Shown here: positions 32,816-42,282 of the stretch, in pieces
Numbering within the stretch: the stretch's first letter is position 1
Layout of the letters: the number at the start of each line of letters is the position of its first letter
Origin: Bin87 sp963666415
GTDB taxonomy: Bacteria > Chloroflexota > Dehalococcoidia > Lucifugimonadales > UBA3495
Assembly: GCA_963666415.2 (NCBI GenBank)
Contig: CAXXPD010000003.1
Location: 1,922,001 to 1,986,000, forward strand
Length of the DNA stretch: 64,000 nt
Direction of reading: 5' to 3'
The notes under the pieces: generated by a model
Database searches by the model: none
What the model saw: the letters and a program-made list of their open reading frames with translations, nothing else
Told to the model about the DNA's origin: nothing
Made by a program: the position numbers and the translations under genes

Positions 32816-34878
32816 TGTCCGCTCCCTGTGGCGCGCATGATGCAGTTGCCGTACTCGTCAACCCGCGAATCCCATCCAGGGTTTATCACCACCGTGGCGT
32901 CCATCCCCTCCAGGATGGCTGGCCCTGCAATCCTGGCTTGCGGGTACAAGCCCTCCCGCCGGTAGATGGCACACTGAACGAATCCCTGCGACTCTTCGAA
33001 ATATACTGGCCGCCGTTCGATTAACGCCTGATCCAGACTGCCGTTCCCGGTGGCAAGGTGCGGCATTTTTACAGTGCCCACCTGCCCAGACGCGGTTACC
33101 CGTACCGTTACGATCTCCACCGGCTGCTCCAGGGCAAACCCGTAGAGTTGTTCGTGGCGACGGTGAAATTCCTGTAATAGTGCATCCAGACCCACGCGAT
33201 CTACCTGCGAGTGGTGGTATTAAATGGTCAATTCCGATCCCTGGTGCGTGTATTTGAGATCGGCGGAGCGTGTCAGGCTATGGCTGTCGGCGGGGACGCC
33301 TTCCCCGCGCAACCAGTTGCGGCCCTCCATTTCCAGTTCGCAAAAGATCGTGGCCATGCCATCCAGATCATAGTCCGGAGGCTGCTGCAGAAACGTCTTC
33401 GCATAGTCATTCTTGAAATCGGCAACCAGCAATCCATAGGCGGACGCAATGCCGGGATACGGCGGCACCACCACCGTCTCGATGCCCAGCAAATTCGCCA
33501 CGTCGATGGCGTGCATGGGCCCAGCGCCACCGTAGGCGACCAGGGTGAAGTCCCGTGGGTCGTGGCCGCGCTCCACGCTGATGTTGCGGATTGCACCTAC
33601 CATCGCGTTATCGGCTATCTTCAGGATTCCAATTGCGGCGGCCGAAATTTCCAGACCCAGAGGCGATGCTATTGATACGTCGATCGCCCGTGCAGCCGCG
33701 TCGCGATCCAGCGTTAGCTGACCGCCAGCAATCTGGGTGTTCACCCGTCCCAGCACCAGGTTGGCGTCGGTTACGGTGGGGCGAGTAGCGCCCCGTCCGT
33801 AGCAGACCGGCCCGGGGTCCGCGCCGGCGCTGGCGGGCCCAACCGTGAGGCTGCCGTAAGGCGACACCTCGGCAATGCTGCCACCACCGCATCCGATGGT
33901 GGCGATGTCGAGCATGGGAAGTTGAATCGGCCAATCCCCCAGCTTGCCGTTCAGGGTAATGTCCGGTTGTCGGTCTTTCAGCAAGGATACGTCGGTGCTG
34001 GTTCCACCCATGTCAAAGGAGATGCAGTTCGCAACTCCGGTGGTTTCCGCGATCTGCAATGTGGCCATCACTCCGGCGGCCGGACCGGATAGCGCAGTGT
34101 AGACCGGCTGGTCCACCGCCGTGTCCGCGCCAATGATCCCGCCGTTGGACTTCATAATCGAAAATGCCGCCCCCGTCCCGAAGGTGTGCAACGACCTCTT
34201 GAGGTTGTCGATGTAGCGACTCACCCTGGGAGTAACGTAGGCGTTCAGTACGGTGGTGATGGTTCGCTCGTACTCGCGATATACGGGCAAGACTTCTGAT
34301 GATAGGGACACGGCAACGTCCGGAAGTTCCTGGATCAGAATCTCTTTGGCTCGCCGCTCGTGGGCCGGGTTCGCGTAGGAGTGCAGGAATGCCACGGCCA
34401 CCGCAGCGACTCCGGCGCGCTGGAAGTGGCGTGCGGCATCGCGCACGTCGGGTTCGTCCATCGGTATCAGGACTTTTCCGTCGAAACTGGTGCGCTCTGC
34501 CACTTCCAGGCAGTTCCTGGGTCGCACGGGGCGATCGAGTTTCACCCAGGTATTGGGATTGGCCAGGCGGGGTGTGCCGTGGCGGGCTATTTCCAGCACG
34601 TACTTGAAACCTTCGGTAACCAGCAATCCGACGGCGGCGCCCTGGTTTTCCAGAACCGAATTGGTGGCGATGGTGGTGCCATGCAGGATGTGGACTACAT
34701 CGGCCGGGCTGACGCCATTGGCCGACAGAATCTCGGTGAGACCGGTCATAAAGCCCTGGGATGGGTCAACCGGAGTGGACGGGGTTTTGTACACCCGCTG
34801 TTCATTCGATTCCAGGTCGCAGAGCACGACATCGGTAAAAGTACCGCCTACGTCCACGGCTACTGCATAGGTTCCCAT
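32812..34878 (-). pseudogene. hyuA: Hydantoinase A / oxoprolinase-type subunit with an in-frame TAA
   Basis: From the ATG at 34878 (AAGGGAGA upstream) to the TGA at 32812 is one frame of 688 codons, the normal HyuA length, interrupted by a single TAA at 33220-33222. The N-terminus has the ATP-site motif VAVDVGGTFTDVV, the middle has SFDMGGTSTDVSL, and GAGPMHAI follows. Just before the stop is LKYTHQGSELTI, just after is YHHSQVDRV, then LLQEFHRRHEQLYGF, which is the normal continuation. No frame change is needed. The stop removes about 135 residues. Options are a nonsense mutation, read-through, or a sequencing error; re-initiation at the GTG at 33195 would give a free C-terminal piece. Confidence 0.9.
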
Positions 34879-35007
34879 ATTCTCCCTTGCGCTACGGCTG
34901 ACGGCGGCGAAATCGGGTTGGGGTCGCTGGGCCGGCCGACGTCGTGCCGTAAGCAGCTGGCCCACCGCTACCCCGGTCGCAAAACCCGCATCGGGTGCGT
35001 GCCTACC

Positions 35008-36156
35008 CTACTTTCTGAATAGTGCGGCGACCCGCTCGCCCACGATCCGGTCTTCGCCGGGATTCAACCCGAACATGTGCAGGGTAATGAAGTCATCCTC
35101 GTCGCGAACCCTGGTCCAGATGGGAGGGTCGCCCTCCTTCAGACGGTCTCTGAGGTCGTAGATCGTCATGCCTGCGATGGCTGGGTCGACCCACACGTTC
35201 AGGCCGTAGGGTTGATGGCCAATCACGTTGTCGATCAACTCGATCCTGAGCCCTGGAATACCAGACAAAGCATCCGATATGTTCCGGCTGCGTTGCTCGG
35301 CGTCGCCCAGCCGGTCTTCGTGGTTCATGGTCATCCAGTGCCTGACCGCCGCCACCGCTCCGATCATCTCCTGGCGGTCCACCTTCTGCGGGCGGCCAAC
35401 ACCGCGTACCCGGCGGCCTTCGTAGCTGGCGAACGCCTGCAGGCCAATTTTGCGGATCATCTCGGGAGAGCCCAGGGCCAGACCAGTTGATTGCGGCGCG
35501 CCCATGTATTTGGCGGCGATACACTGAAAGTCGGCGCCCATACGCACGTACTTGCCGAAGTTTTCCAGCGGGTAAATCTGTCCGGCCGCGTCCACGGTTA
35601 CCAGTACGCCGTGCGCATGGGCGATGGCGATGGTCTGTTCCAGCGAAAGTGCATCTGGGTCGTGGGACTGCTCAACAGCATAATAATGAACGGCGGCGGT
35701 GTTGGGGCCGATGGCATTCTCAAGGTCTGTCTCGGTGGTGCGTTCCTCGGAGCCGAACATCACCAGCCTGGCTCCGGCCAACTCCAGGCAACGATCGTAC
35801 CAATATCGCTGGCGCGTCTGGATAAGGATTTCGTTTTTCATTCCGCTGGTGTCTGGAAGTTGTTGAATTTTATCGTCGTCGTCGCCGGCCATGGCGGCAG
35901 CGGTGGCCAGCATCAGCGCCGAGCCGGCGCCAGACGTGATGTAGGCGGCGGGCACGTTGACCATCGTTGCGATGAAGGCGCCTGCTTTCTCCTGCAGCTC
36001 CATCAGGGGGACGTAGGCTCCGTCCGCTCGGTCCATTGCTTCCTTCACTTCGGGGAGTGGGGTGGAGCCGCCCAGCATGGTCACGCTACCGGTAGCGTTG
36101 ATCACCGGAATCGCACCGAGTTCCTTGTAGATGTCACCCCAATCGGAGGCCACCAT
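35008..36156 (-). CDS. SelA-like / class V-type PLP-dependent enzyme
   Basis: 382 aa. PVINATGSVTMLGGS at 17-31 is the hallmark start of the SelA/DgaE group. SGAGSALMLAT forms the phosphate cup, D189 in VTVDAAGQIYPL pairs with the PLP ring, and K216 in AAKYMGAPQSTG is the likely lysine that binds PLP. It is not a true selenocysteine synthase by context: no selC, selB or selD is near. The relatives include D-glucosaminate-6-phosphate ammonia lyases and other lyases that act on amino acids. Upstream of hyuA (130 bp gap) with its own promoter; a role in D-amino acid or amino-acid-derived substrate use is inference. Confidence 0.8.
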   Translation of the reverse strand: MVASDWGDIYKELGAIPVINATGSVTMLGGSTPLPEVKEAMDRADGAYVPLMELQEKAGAFIATMVNVPAAYITSGAGSALMLATAAAMAGDDDDKIQQLPDTSGMKNEILIQTRQRYWYDRCLELAGARLVMFGSEERTTETDLENAIGPNTAAVHYYAVEQSHDPDALSLEQTIAIAHAHGVLVTVDAAGQIYPLENFGKYVRMGADFQCIAAKYMGAPQSTGLALGSPEMIRKIGLQAFASYEGRRVRGVGRPQKVDRQEMIGAVAAVRHWMTMNHEDRLGDAEQRSRNISDALSGIPGLRIELIDNVIGHQPYGLNVWVDPAIAGMTIYDLRDRLKEGDPPIWTRVRDEDDFITLHMFGLNPGEDRIVGERVAALFRK

Positions 36157-36221
36157 GGTCTATCTCCTCCACCCCCGCGACATAAGCGCGGGCGCGCAAC
36201 CAGTTTGCAGATGTTGCCCGA

Positions 36222-36250
36222 ATGATAGCCGTCGCCCCGCACCATGTCCA
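36222..36250 (-). promoter_or_regulatory. Promoter of the SelA-like gene (and possibly hyuAB)
   Basis: Minus strand TGGACA (36245-36250), 17-base spacer, TATCAT (36222-36227), 66 bases before the start at 36156. Confidence 0.5.
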
Positions 36251-37072
36251 GAATTAATGCTTCTATGACGGGCGGGCGCTATGGAATGGAACCGATACTT
36301 GCCGTGGCGAATCCAGCGTTTTTCCCATCACTCCCCGGTGAAAATCGGAGGCCGCCGCTCGCGGAAAGAGGCCGCCGCTTCCGCAACGTCGTGGGGAGCT
36401 CTGCGTGCAAATACGATGCTGTGGGTCTCGTATTCCAGCTGGTCATCCAGGTCGGTGTCCATGCTGCGTTGCAATGCGCGCTTTGACATCTGCATGGCTA
36501 CTGGCGGCCAGCAAGCGATTTGGCGCGCCAACTCCCGGGCCTCGGCTAGCAGATTTTCAGATGTGGTCAACCGGTCCAGCAGCCCCAATCGGTAGGCTTC
36601 GTCGGCATCGACATTTCGGCTCGTAAACACCAGGTCGAACGCCCGGCTGATACCCACGATGCGTGGCAGGAAATAGGACAAACCGGAATCGGGGCTCAAA
36701 CTTCGTTCAATGAACACGGTTTTGAACCGCGTGTTTTCGCAACCGACCCGCATGTCGCAGGCCAGCGCCAAACCCATTCCGGCACCGGCGGCAACGCCAT
36801 TCACCGCCGCGATAGTCGGTTTGTCCAGGCCCCGGTAGACCATCATCGCCTGGCGTCCGACCCAGTTTACTCATCCAGACGCTCGCCCCTGCTGGGATGA
36901 TCGTCCGTGGAGCGGTCGCTGGTCAAGTCGGCGCCGGAACAGAACCCCCGTCCCGCTCCGGTGAAGATGACGACCCGCACGCCGTCGTCGTCTCTCAGCT
37001 CTTTGCACGCGTCCATCATTTCCAGGTGAAGGGCACGGTTGATGGCGTTGAGCTTTTCCGGGCGGTTCAGCG

Positions 37073-38302
37073 CAGGGCAATCGCGTTATAGATTGGTAGA
37101 CTTGGCCAGGCATGCGAGTCCAGTGATATGAAGGGGAGAGGGGAGGAGTGATGAGAGAGGGGAAGGGCGCGTCCATTATGGATTATTTCGGGACGTTGGA
37201 GGACCCCAGGATCGACCGGTGCAAGCGGCACCAGCTGCTGGACATCATTGCCATTGCCATCTGCGCCGTCATCTGCGGCGCCGACTCCTGGGTCTACATC
37301 GAATTGTTCGGCAAGAGCAAGCTGGAATGGTTCCAGACCTTCCTGGAACTGCCCCACGGCATCCCGTCCCACGACACCTTCGGCGACGTCTTCTCCCGGC
37401 TGGACCCGGAGCAGTTCCAGCAGTGCTTCATGGCCTGGACCCAGGCGGTGTCCGACCTGATCCCCGGGGAAGTGGTGGCCATCGACGGCAAGACGGTACG
37501 GCGTTCCCACGACCGCAATGTGGGCAAGCGGGCCATCCACCTGGTCAGCGCCTGGGCCTCGGCCAACACGCTGACCCTGGGGCAGGTGAAGACCGCGGAG
37601 AAGTCCAACGAAATCACCGCGATCCCCCAGTTGCTGCCAATGCTGGAACTGAAGGGGTGCATCGTCACCATCGACGCCATGGGCTGCCAGCAGGAGATCG
37701 CCCAGGGGATTCTGGACCGGGGAGCCGGCTACGTGCTGGCGCTGAAGGAGAACCAAGGTCAACTGTATGAAGACGTGCGGGACCGGTTCGAGGGAGCGGA
37801 AGAGTTCGGCTTCGGGGGAGTGCCCCATGACTACGCCACCACCCTGAACCAAGACCACGAAAGGATAGAACGTCGGGAGTGCTGGACAATCAGCGACCCA
37901 TCTTGCCTGGAGTACCTGAGCACCGGGCAGGACTGGCCCGGCCTGCGCTCGGTGGTCAAGGTGGTGGGCCGCCGGGAGACGCCGGCAGGGACCACGGTGC
38001 AGCCCCGGTACTACATCAGCAGCCTGGATGCCCCGGCGGAGCGACTGCTGAAGGTGGTGCGCACTCACTGGAGCATCGAGAACTCCTTGCACTGGAGCCT
38101 GGACGTGACTTTCGGGGAAGACCATTGCCGGATCCGCAAGGACCACGCTCCGCAGAACATGGCCACGCTGCGGCAGGTTTCGCACAATCTGCTCAAGAAC
38201 GAAACGAGCCTGAAGGTGGGCATCCAGGGGAAACGCCTCCAGGCCGGCTGGAAGGAGGACTACCTGCTAAAAGTCCTACGCAGCTAAAACGCGATTGCCC
38301 TG
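37073..38302 (+). mobile_element. ISAs1-family insertion sequence, copy 1
   Basis: 1230 bp bounded by inverted repeats CAGGGCAATCGCG (37073-37085 and 38290-38302). Direct target duplication CGGTTCAGCG on both sides. Contains one apparently complete transposase. Inserted in the enoyl-CoA hydratase gene. Same family and orientation as the copy at 51363-52596. Confidence 0.93.
37151..38287 (+). CDS. ISAs1-family transposase (copy 1)
   Basis: About 378 aa from the ATG at 37151 (GGGAGGAG upstream, with a GTG just before it). N-terminal FGTLEDPRIDRCKRHQLLDI is typical of the ISAs1/H-repeat group. The DDE set: VVAIDGKTVRRS near 112, CIVTIDAMGCQ near 176 and HWSIENSLHW near 311. C-terminal ISAs1 tail: LLKNETSLKVGIQGKR. 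No stop or frameshift was seen, so it is probably functional. Copy 2 is clearly related but diverged, so this is not a very recent duplication within the window. Confidence 0.93.
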   Translation: MREGKGASIMDYFGTLEDPRIDRCKRHQLLDIIAIAICAVICGADSWVYIELFGKSKLEWFQTFLELPHGIPSHDTFGDVFSRLDPEQFQQCFMAWTQAVSDLIPGEVVAIDGKTVRRSHDRNVGKRAIHLVSAWASANTLTLGQVKTAEKSNEITAIPQLLPMLELKGCIVTIDAMGCQQEIAQGILDRGAGYVLALKENQGQLYEDVRDRFEGAEEFGFGGVPHDYATTLNQDHERIERRECWTISDPSCLEYLSTGQDWPGLRSVVKVVGRRETPAGTTVQPRYYISSLDAPAERLLKVVRTHWSIENSLHWSLDVTFGEDHCRIRKDHAPQNMATLRQVSHNLLKNETSLKVGIQGKRLQAGWKEDYLLKVLRS

Positions 38303-38452
38303 CGGTTCAGCGTAACTACTGCGATCAGGTCGTCCCGTTCGATGGACAGGTTTTCGTAAGACATTGGTTTCCTCCGCGCATCGGCCCGCCAACCCCGCAT
38401 CCGAACCGTACTCTCGGCCCCATCCCACCCGCGCGGCGCCGGGTTGCGTTGG

Positions 38453-39811
38453 CTACTTCACCGCCAGCATATCGCAGGCCAGGCCGAGCATTATCTTGGT
38501 GCCGCTCACCAAGCTTTTGATTCCCACCGACTCATTGGTGCCGTGGGTGTAGTTCAGCATGGGATCGTCGTCGGGATGGGAGCCGGAAAAGCCGTAGGTG
38601 ATGGTTCCGAGAGGACGGGTAAACCGCGAGTCGGTAAACCCGTTGCTGATGGCCGGCACCCACTGGATATCGCTGCGCTGCAAGGCTCGGGCCGTTACCG
38701 CCTGAATGCTGGTGGCCAACTCTGACTCAAATGGCGAGGAGTTGGGACGGGCCATATAGTCAATCTCATAGGACGTACCGGGGATGTCCGACAGCAGTGC
38801 GTCAAGCTGATCCCTCACGTATTGCTCGTCCTGATGGGGCAGCGTGCGCACGTCGCACGTGAGCCGGATTGATTCGGGAACGCTGTTGGACTTGACGCCG
38901 CCCCTGACCATGGTGGGGGTAAGGGTCATCCGGGAAAGAGCCCTGAGCATTGAGGCGAAGCGCGGGTTGCCTGGTTCGATCTCGGCGATGATTTCGTCCA
39001 CGTTGGCCGGTGAGGCTCTATGCTCGATGGCAAAAGTCGAAAGGTGGTCGAACAGATCGGTGGATGTGTCGCGGTCTGGGTCGTAGCCCTCGATTGAGTT
39101 GAGGGCGCGGCTCAGGCCGTACAGGGCGTTGGTTCCCTGCCACGGCAACGAGGCGTGGGCACTGGTTCCCTTGACGTCAATCTCGACCTGCAATCGCCCT
39201 TTTTCACCGACACCGAGGATGTAGGTCAAGGCCCCTGCCGCCTGAATTGGAGTCCCGCCACCTTCGTTGACGGCATAAGGCGCGGCCAGCTTCTCGGGAT
39301 GATTGTCGGCCAGCCAGCCGAACCCGTACCTTCCGCCGTGTTCCTCGTCGGCGCCGGCAGCCAGGATCAGTCCGTCCTGCAGCTCGATCCCGTTGCGCTG
39401 CAGCAAGCGGACGGCCATCAGTTGGGCCGTGAGCAGTCCCTTGCAGTCGGACGAACCGCGGCCGAAAATACGGCCCTCGGCAATGGTCGCGCTGAACGGC
39501 GGGAACCGCCACTTGGAGTCATCTTCCACCGGCACGACATCGGTGTGCGACATGAACATCAAACCGGCCTGGCCCGATCTGCCCTCCATCCGGGCGATCA
39601 GGTTCCCGCGATTGGGCGCGGACTCCAGAATCTCCGATTCAATCTCATCCTGAGCCAACCAGTCGCGGGCAAACTCGCAGACCGGGGTTTCGTCGCCGGT
39701 GGGCATGAAGCCAGTGTTAACCGAAGGGATTCGAACCAGCGCCTGTTCCAGCGCAATGATGTCATCCTGGGCGGCGTCAACCTGGGCGAATAGCTCTTCA
39801 AGGTCGGGCAT
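38453..39811 (-). CDS. M20-family metallopeptidase (ArgE/DapE-like)
   Basis: 452 aa. First metal ligands are in MFMSHTDVVPVEDD (H and D). GRGSSDCKGLLTAQLMAV gives the bridging D, and GADEEHGGRYGF has the catalytic E-E pair. The dimerisation domain lies in the middle, and the C-terminal ligand H is in NYTHGTNESVGIK. These enzymes cleave acyl or dipeptide bonds with two zinc ions. The length and the VPVEDDSKW insert match the broad M20/M25/M40 group rather than a specific ArgE. GGAGG lies 9 bases before the ATG. It sits after the broken crotonase gene and beside an MFS exporter, so peptide or amino-acid-derivative use is likely. Confidence 0.9.
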   Translation of the reverse strand: MPDLEELFAQVDAAQDDIIALEQALVRIPSVNTGFMPTGDETPVCEFARDWLAQDEIESEILESAPNRGNLIARMEGRSGQAGLMFMSHTDVVPVEDDSKWRFPPFSATIAEGRIFGRGSSDCKGLLTAQLMAVRLLQRNGIELQDGLILAAGADEEHGGRYGFGWLADNHPEKLAAPYAVNEGGGTPIQAAGALTYILGVGEKGRLQVEIDVKGTSAHASLPWQGTNALYGLSRALNSIEGYDPDRDTSTDLFDHLSTFAIEHRASPANVDEIIAEIEPGNPRFASMLRALSRMTLTPTMVRGGVKSNSVPESIRLTCDVRTLPHQDEQYVRDQLDALLSDIPGTSYEIDYMARPNSSPFESELATSIQAVTARALQRSDIQWVPAISNGFTDSRFTRPLGTITYGFSGSHPDDDPMLNYTHGTNESVGIKSLVSGTKIMLGLACDMLAVK

Positions 39812-39898
39812 AGCCGGTGGTCCTCCCGTGTACCGATTGTGAGCGCGATGCAGCGAGTGTAGGCAGGCCGCTAGCCAGTGTCAACGCAACTCGTGGAG

Positions 39899-41152
39899 TC
39901 AGTCCCCGGTTGCCGTCGTGGCCGGTTCGCGCTCCGGGCGTCTACTCCCGGACAGGCCATGCCTCATCACCAGCCCGGCCATGCACAGGGATAGGGACGC
40001 AAAGCTGACAATTGCCAAAGATAGCCCGAGGTCGTCGGTTAACTCCTGTAGGAGACCGGTGGCCAGAGGGCCCAGCGTAATACCTGCCGAGCTCATCATC
40101 TGGATGAAGGCCAGCCCAACTGCAACTTCCCTGGGGCGGATGCCGGGTAGATGGAACGGCACTGAGTAGAGCACCGGCCAGAATCCCCAAGCTATGCCGT
40201 TGACAAACGTAAGCGCCAGCAGAACGGGAATGGAGCCAGTCAGGGTCATCGCCATGAACGTGGCAGCCATCGTCGCACCGGTAGCGAGCAGGATGGTGCG
40301 TCCCCGATCCGACACCATCACAACCCATCCAAAGCCCAGTCCGCAGATGCCACCCATGAATATGCCCAGCGCCAGTATGCCTCCAGACCAGAACAGGGGC
40401 ATCTGATTGTTGTCCAGCATCAGGGTCGGGTAGAAACTCAGGAACCCAGACCACGCTGTGGTCGCCCCCACGAACCCGAGGCCCCCGAACCAAAGGTCAC
40501 GATAGCGGAGTGTGCCCTTGAGGACACTGGCATCCTGAGCCGCGAGCCGCGCACGGTATTCGGAGGTAACCCGTTCTTTGCCGAATATTATCCAGAGGAT
40601 AGTCATAACCGCGAACAGCGCGACAAACGAGAGCAAGGTTGCCCGCCAGTCGTCACCGAGGGCGATCAGGATAAAAGGGGAGGCGGCTACCCCGCCCCCG
40701 ACCACCAGCCCGAACATGGCGTTTGAAATGCTGTTGACCAGAACAACCTGGCGAGCCGGAAACCATTGCTGGGTCAGAAAGGCTCGGGCCGGTTGGCGAG
40801 CAATCACGCTGATGCCGAACGCCATCCGACCAAGAATCAGCACCGCGAACCCCGGCGAAAGAGCCTGGGCCAGCAGGAACAGCGTTCCCAGGACCATGGT
40901 CGCAGTGGTCAGAATTTTTGGTGCGAACCGGGAAGTCCACCAACCCAGCGGGATTGCCAGCACCAGGTTGCCCCAGTAGGCGGCAGAACCCAGCATCCCT
41001 TGCTGGAAGGGCGAAAGGCCAAACTCGGCGCTAATGGCGGGCAGCAGGATGCCGATGGTGGACATGATCATGAACCCGGAGACGCTGGCGGTCAGCCAGA
41101 TCCCCATGACCACCCACCGGTACGCCAATAGTGGCTCGGAGGAATCTTCCAT
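39899..41152 (-). CDS. MFS transporter
   Basis: 417 aa with about 12 hydrophobic segments, starting LAYRWVVMGIWLTASVSGFM. The MFS loop signature appears as IPLGWWTSRFAPKILTT between the second and third segments. A long central loop (VTSEYRARLAAQDASVLKG) is present. The pump direction and substrate cannot be read. The N-terminus is acidic with no cleaved signal. It lies 87 bp downstream of nothing transcribed on its strand and ends 87 bp before the M20 peptidase start, so a common transcript is possible. The ribosome site is weak (AAGGGG). Confidence 0.88.
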   Translation of the reverse strand: MEDSSEPLLAYRWVVMGIWLTASVSGFMIMSTIGILLPAISAEFGLSPFQQGMLGSAAYWGNLVLAIPLGWWTSRFAPKILTTATMVLGTLFLLAQALSPGFAVLILGRMAFGISVIARQPARAFLTQQWFPARQVVLVNSISNAMFGLVVGGGVAASPFILIALGDDWRATLLSFVALFAVMTILWIIFGKERVTSEYRARLAAQDASVLKGTLRYRDLWFGGLGFVGATTAWSGFLSFYPTLMLDNNQMPLFWSGGILALGIFMGGICGLGFGWVVMVSDRGRTILLATGATMAATFMAMTLTGSIPVLLALTFVNGIAWGFWPVLYSVPFHLPGIRPREVAVGLAFIQMMSSAGITLGPLATGLLQELTDDLGLSLAIVSFASLSLCMAGLVMRHGLSGSRRPEREPATTATGD

Positions 41153-41503
41153 TGAGGCCCACCCCTTTGAGGCCCGATCGGTAACGATTACCGAAAACCA
41201 TACCGGATGGCTTGGTCCACCAATAACCGGGGCAGTGTATGACCCTGCTCAGACACAGTCAACGTAAACCGTTTGCCAGGCATCCACGACGCAGCAACCC
41301 AACCGCCGCCAATCGGCCGTCCGGCAAAACGGCGATTGTATGTACAAGGCTATCCGAATATGATGAACCCAGGCTAGATGCGCTGTAGGAACTGCATCGG
41401 TTACCTGTCCCGGATGGGCCACTGGAAGTCTGGGTCGGATTCGTAGTTTGCCACACGGTATTGCCCGCATCGGTATTGTCCCAATGAGGAACGCACGCCA
41501 AAT
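41153..41503. other. Divergent intergenic region
   Basis: About 350 bp between the MFS gene (minus) and the DUF1989 gene (plus). No gene, terminator or convincing promoter was identified. It must hold two opposed promoters. Confidence 0.5.
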
Positions 41504-42106
41504 ATGACAACAGGATCGCTGATTACCATCCCCGCCCGGCGCGGCAAAGCGACGTTCGTCGCAAAAGGTCAGCGCATCAGGGTAGTCAATACCCACGGGC
41601 AGCAGGTGGTCGATACGTGGGCCTTCAACCGTGTGGACTTGACCGAGTTCATGTCGATGGAGCATTCCCGAACCTCCCTGGGGCGCATCATGCCAGTGGT
41701 GGGTCAGTCGATGGTTACGAACCACCGGAAACCCATCTTGACCGTGGTGGATGACACTTCTGGCGGCATTCACGATACGCTGCTGGCCGCCTGCGACCGT
41801 TACCGATACGAACTCCTGGGCTGCGCCGAATATCATGACAATTGCACCGATAACCTGGCCGCTGCCCTGGCTGAACTCGAGCTGACCCCACCGGAAACAC
41901 CCAGCCCCTGGAACCTGTTTATGAACATACCGGTGGCGACGGATGGCGCAGTGAGCTTCGAACCGCCGGTGTCGAAACCGGGGGATTACGTGGAGCTGCG
42001 GGCGGAGATGGATTGCATTGTCGCTTTTTCCGCGTGTCCCCAGGACATGGTGCCCATCAACGGAGTGGGCTGCATCCCCACCGAAGCCCATTTTCAGATT
42101 GGATGA
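41504..42106 (+). CDS. DUF1989 / urea-carboxylase-associated family protein
   Basis: 200 aa. Landmarks: IPARRGKATFVAKGQRIRVVN, then GQQVVDTWAFNRVD, MSMEHSRTSLGRI, and the cysteine-containing ECCAY-like region CAEYHDNCTDNLAAAL. The C-terminus has CPQDMVPINGVGC. Family members are found next to urea carboxylase or aminomethyltransferase-like genes and may bind a metal or guanidine. None of those partners is near, so its role here is unknown. AGGAACGC lies upstream. It precedes the three CMD genes by 176 bp on the same strand. Confidence 0.85.
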   Translation: MTTGSLITIPARRGKATFVAKGQRIRVVNTHGQQVVDTWAFNRVDLTEFMSMEHSRTSLGRIMPVVGQSMVTNHRKPILTVVDDTSGGIHDTLLAACDRYRYELLGCAEYHDNCTDNLAAALAELELTPPETPSPWNLFMNIPVATDGAVSFEPPVSKPGDYVELRAEMDCIVAFSACPQDMVPINGVGCIPTEAHFQIG

Positions 42107-42282
42107 ATCCGACATGGACGCCAGCAGACTATCCGGCTATTGGCCAAGTCCTGTAAGATTGGCGACGCAGTAGGCGACCAAGCCAACAACGCAGAGTCCG
42201 AAGTAGAGTCCGAAACTCTCTGGCCTACACGAACGAAACACGCCGGCCCTTGCCAGGTCGGTCTGCCCAGGAGTAACCGCCC

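Larger units (their letters stand above)
36328..38364 (-). pseudogene. Enoyl-CoA hydratase family gene split by an ISAs1 element and a frameshift
   Basis: The 5' end (ATG at 38364, GGAGG upstream) reads MSYENLSIERDDLIAVVTLN and is cut after codon 22 by the element at 37073-38302. It resumes on the other side as LNRPEKLNAINRALHLEMMD and FTGAGRGFCSGADLTSD, then loses frame near 36870 (stop TAA at 36867-36869). The rest continues in the next frame as NWVGRQAMMVYRGLDKPTIA and VNGVAAGAGMGLALACDMRVG to the TGA at 36328. Inserting one base near 36872 restores a full crotonase of about 270 residues. The 10-bp target duplication CGGTTCAGCG at 37063-37072 and 38303-38312 proves simple insertion. The gene is non-functional as read. 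Confidence 0.92.

Noticed and set aside
35008..36156. Selenocysteine synthase (SelA)
   Set aside because: The fold matches, but no selB, selC or selD is near, and HyuA's stop is TAA, not TGA, so there is no sign of selenocysteine use.
37067..38185. 372-codon open frame on the minus strand inside ISAs1
   Set aside because: It is the antisense of the transposase. Its residues are rich in G, V, H and P in a pattern set by GC codon bias and match no family.
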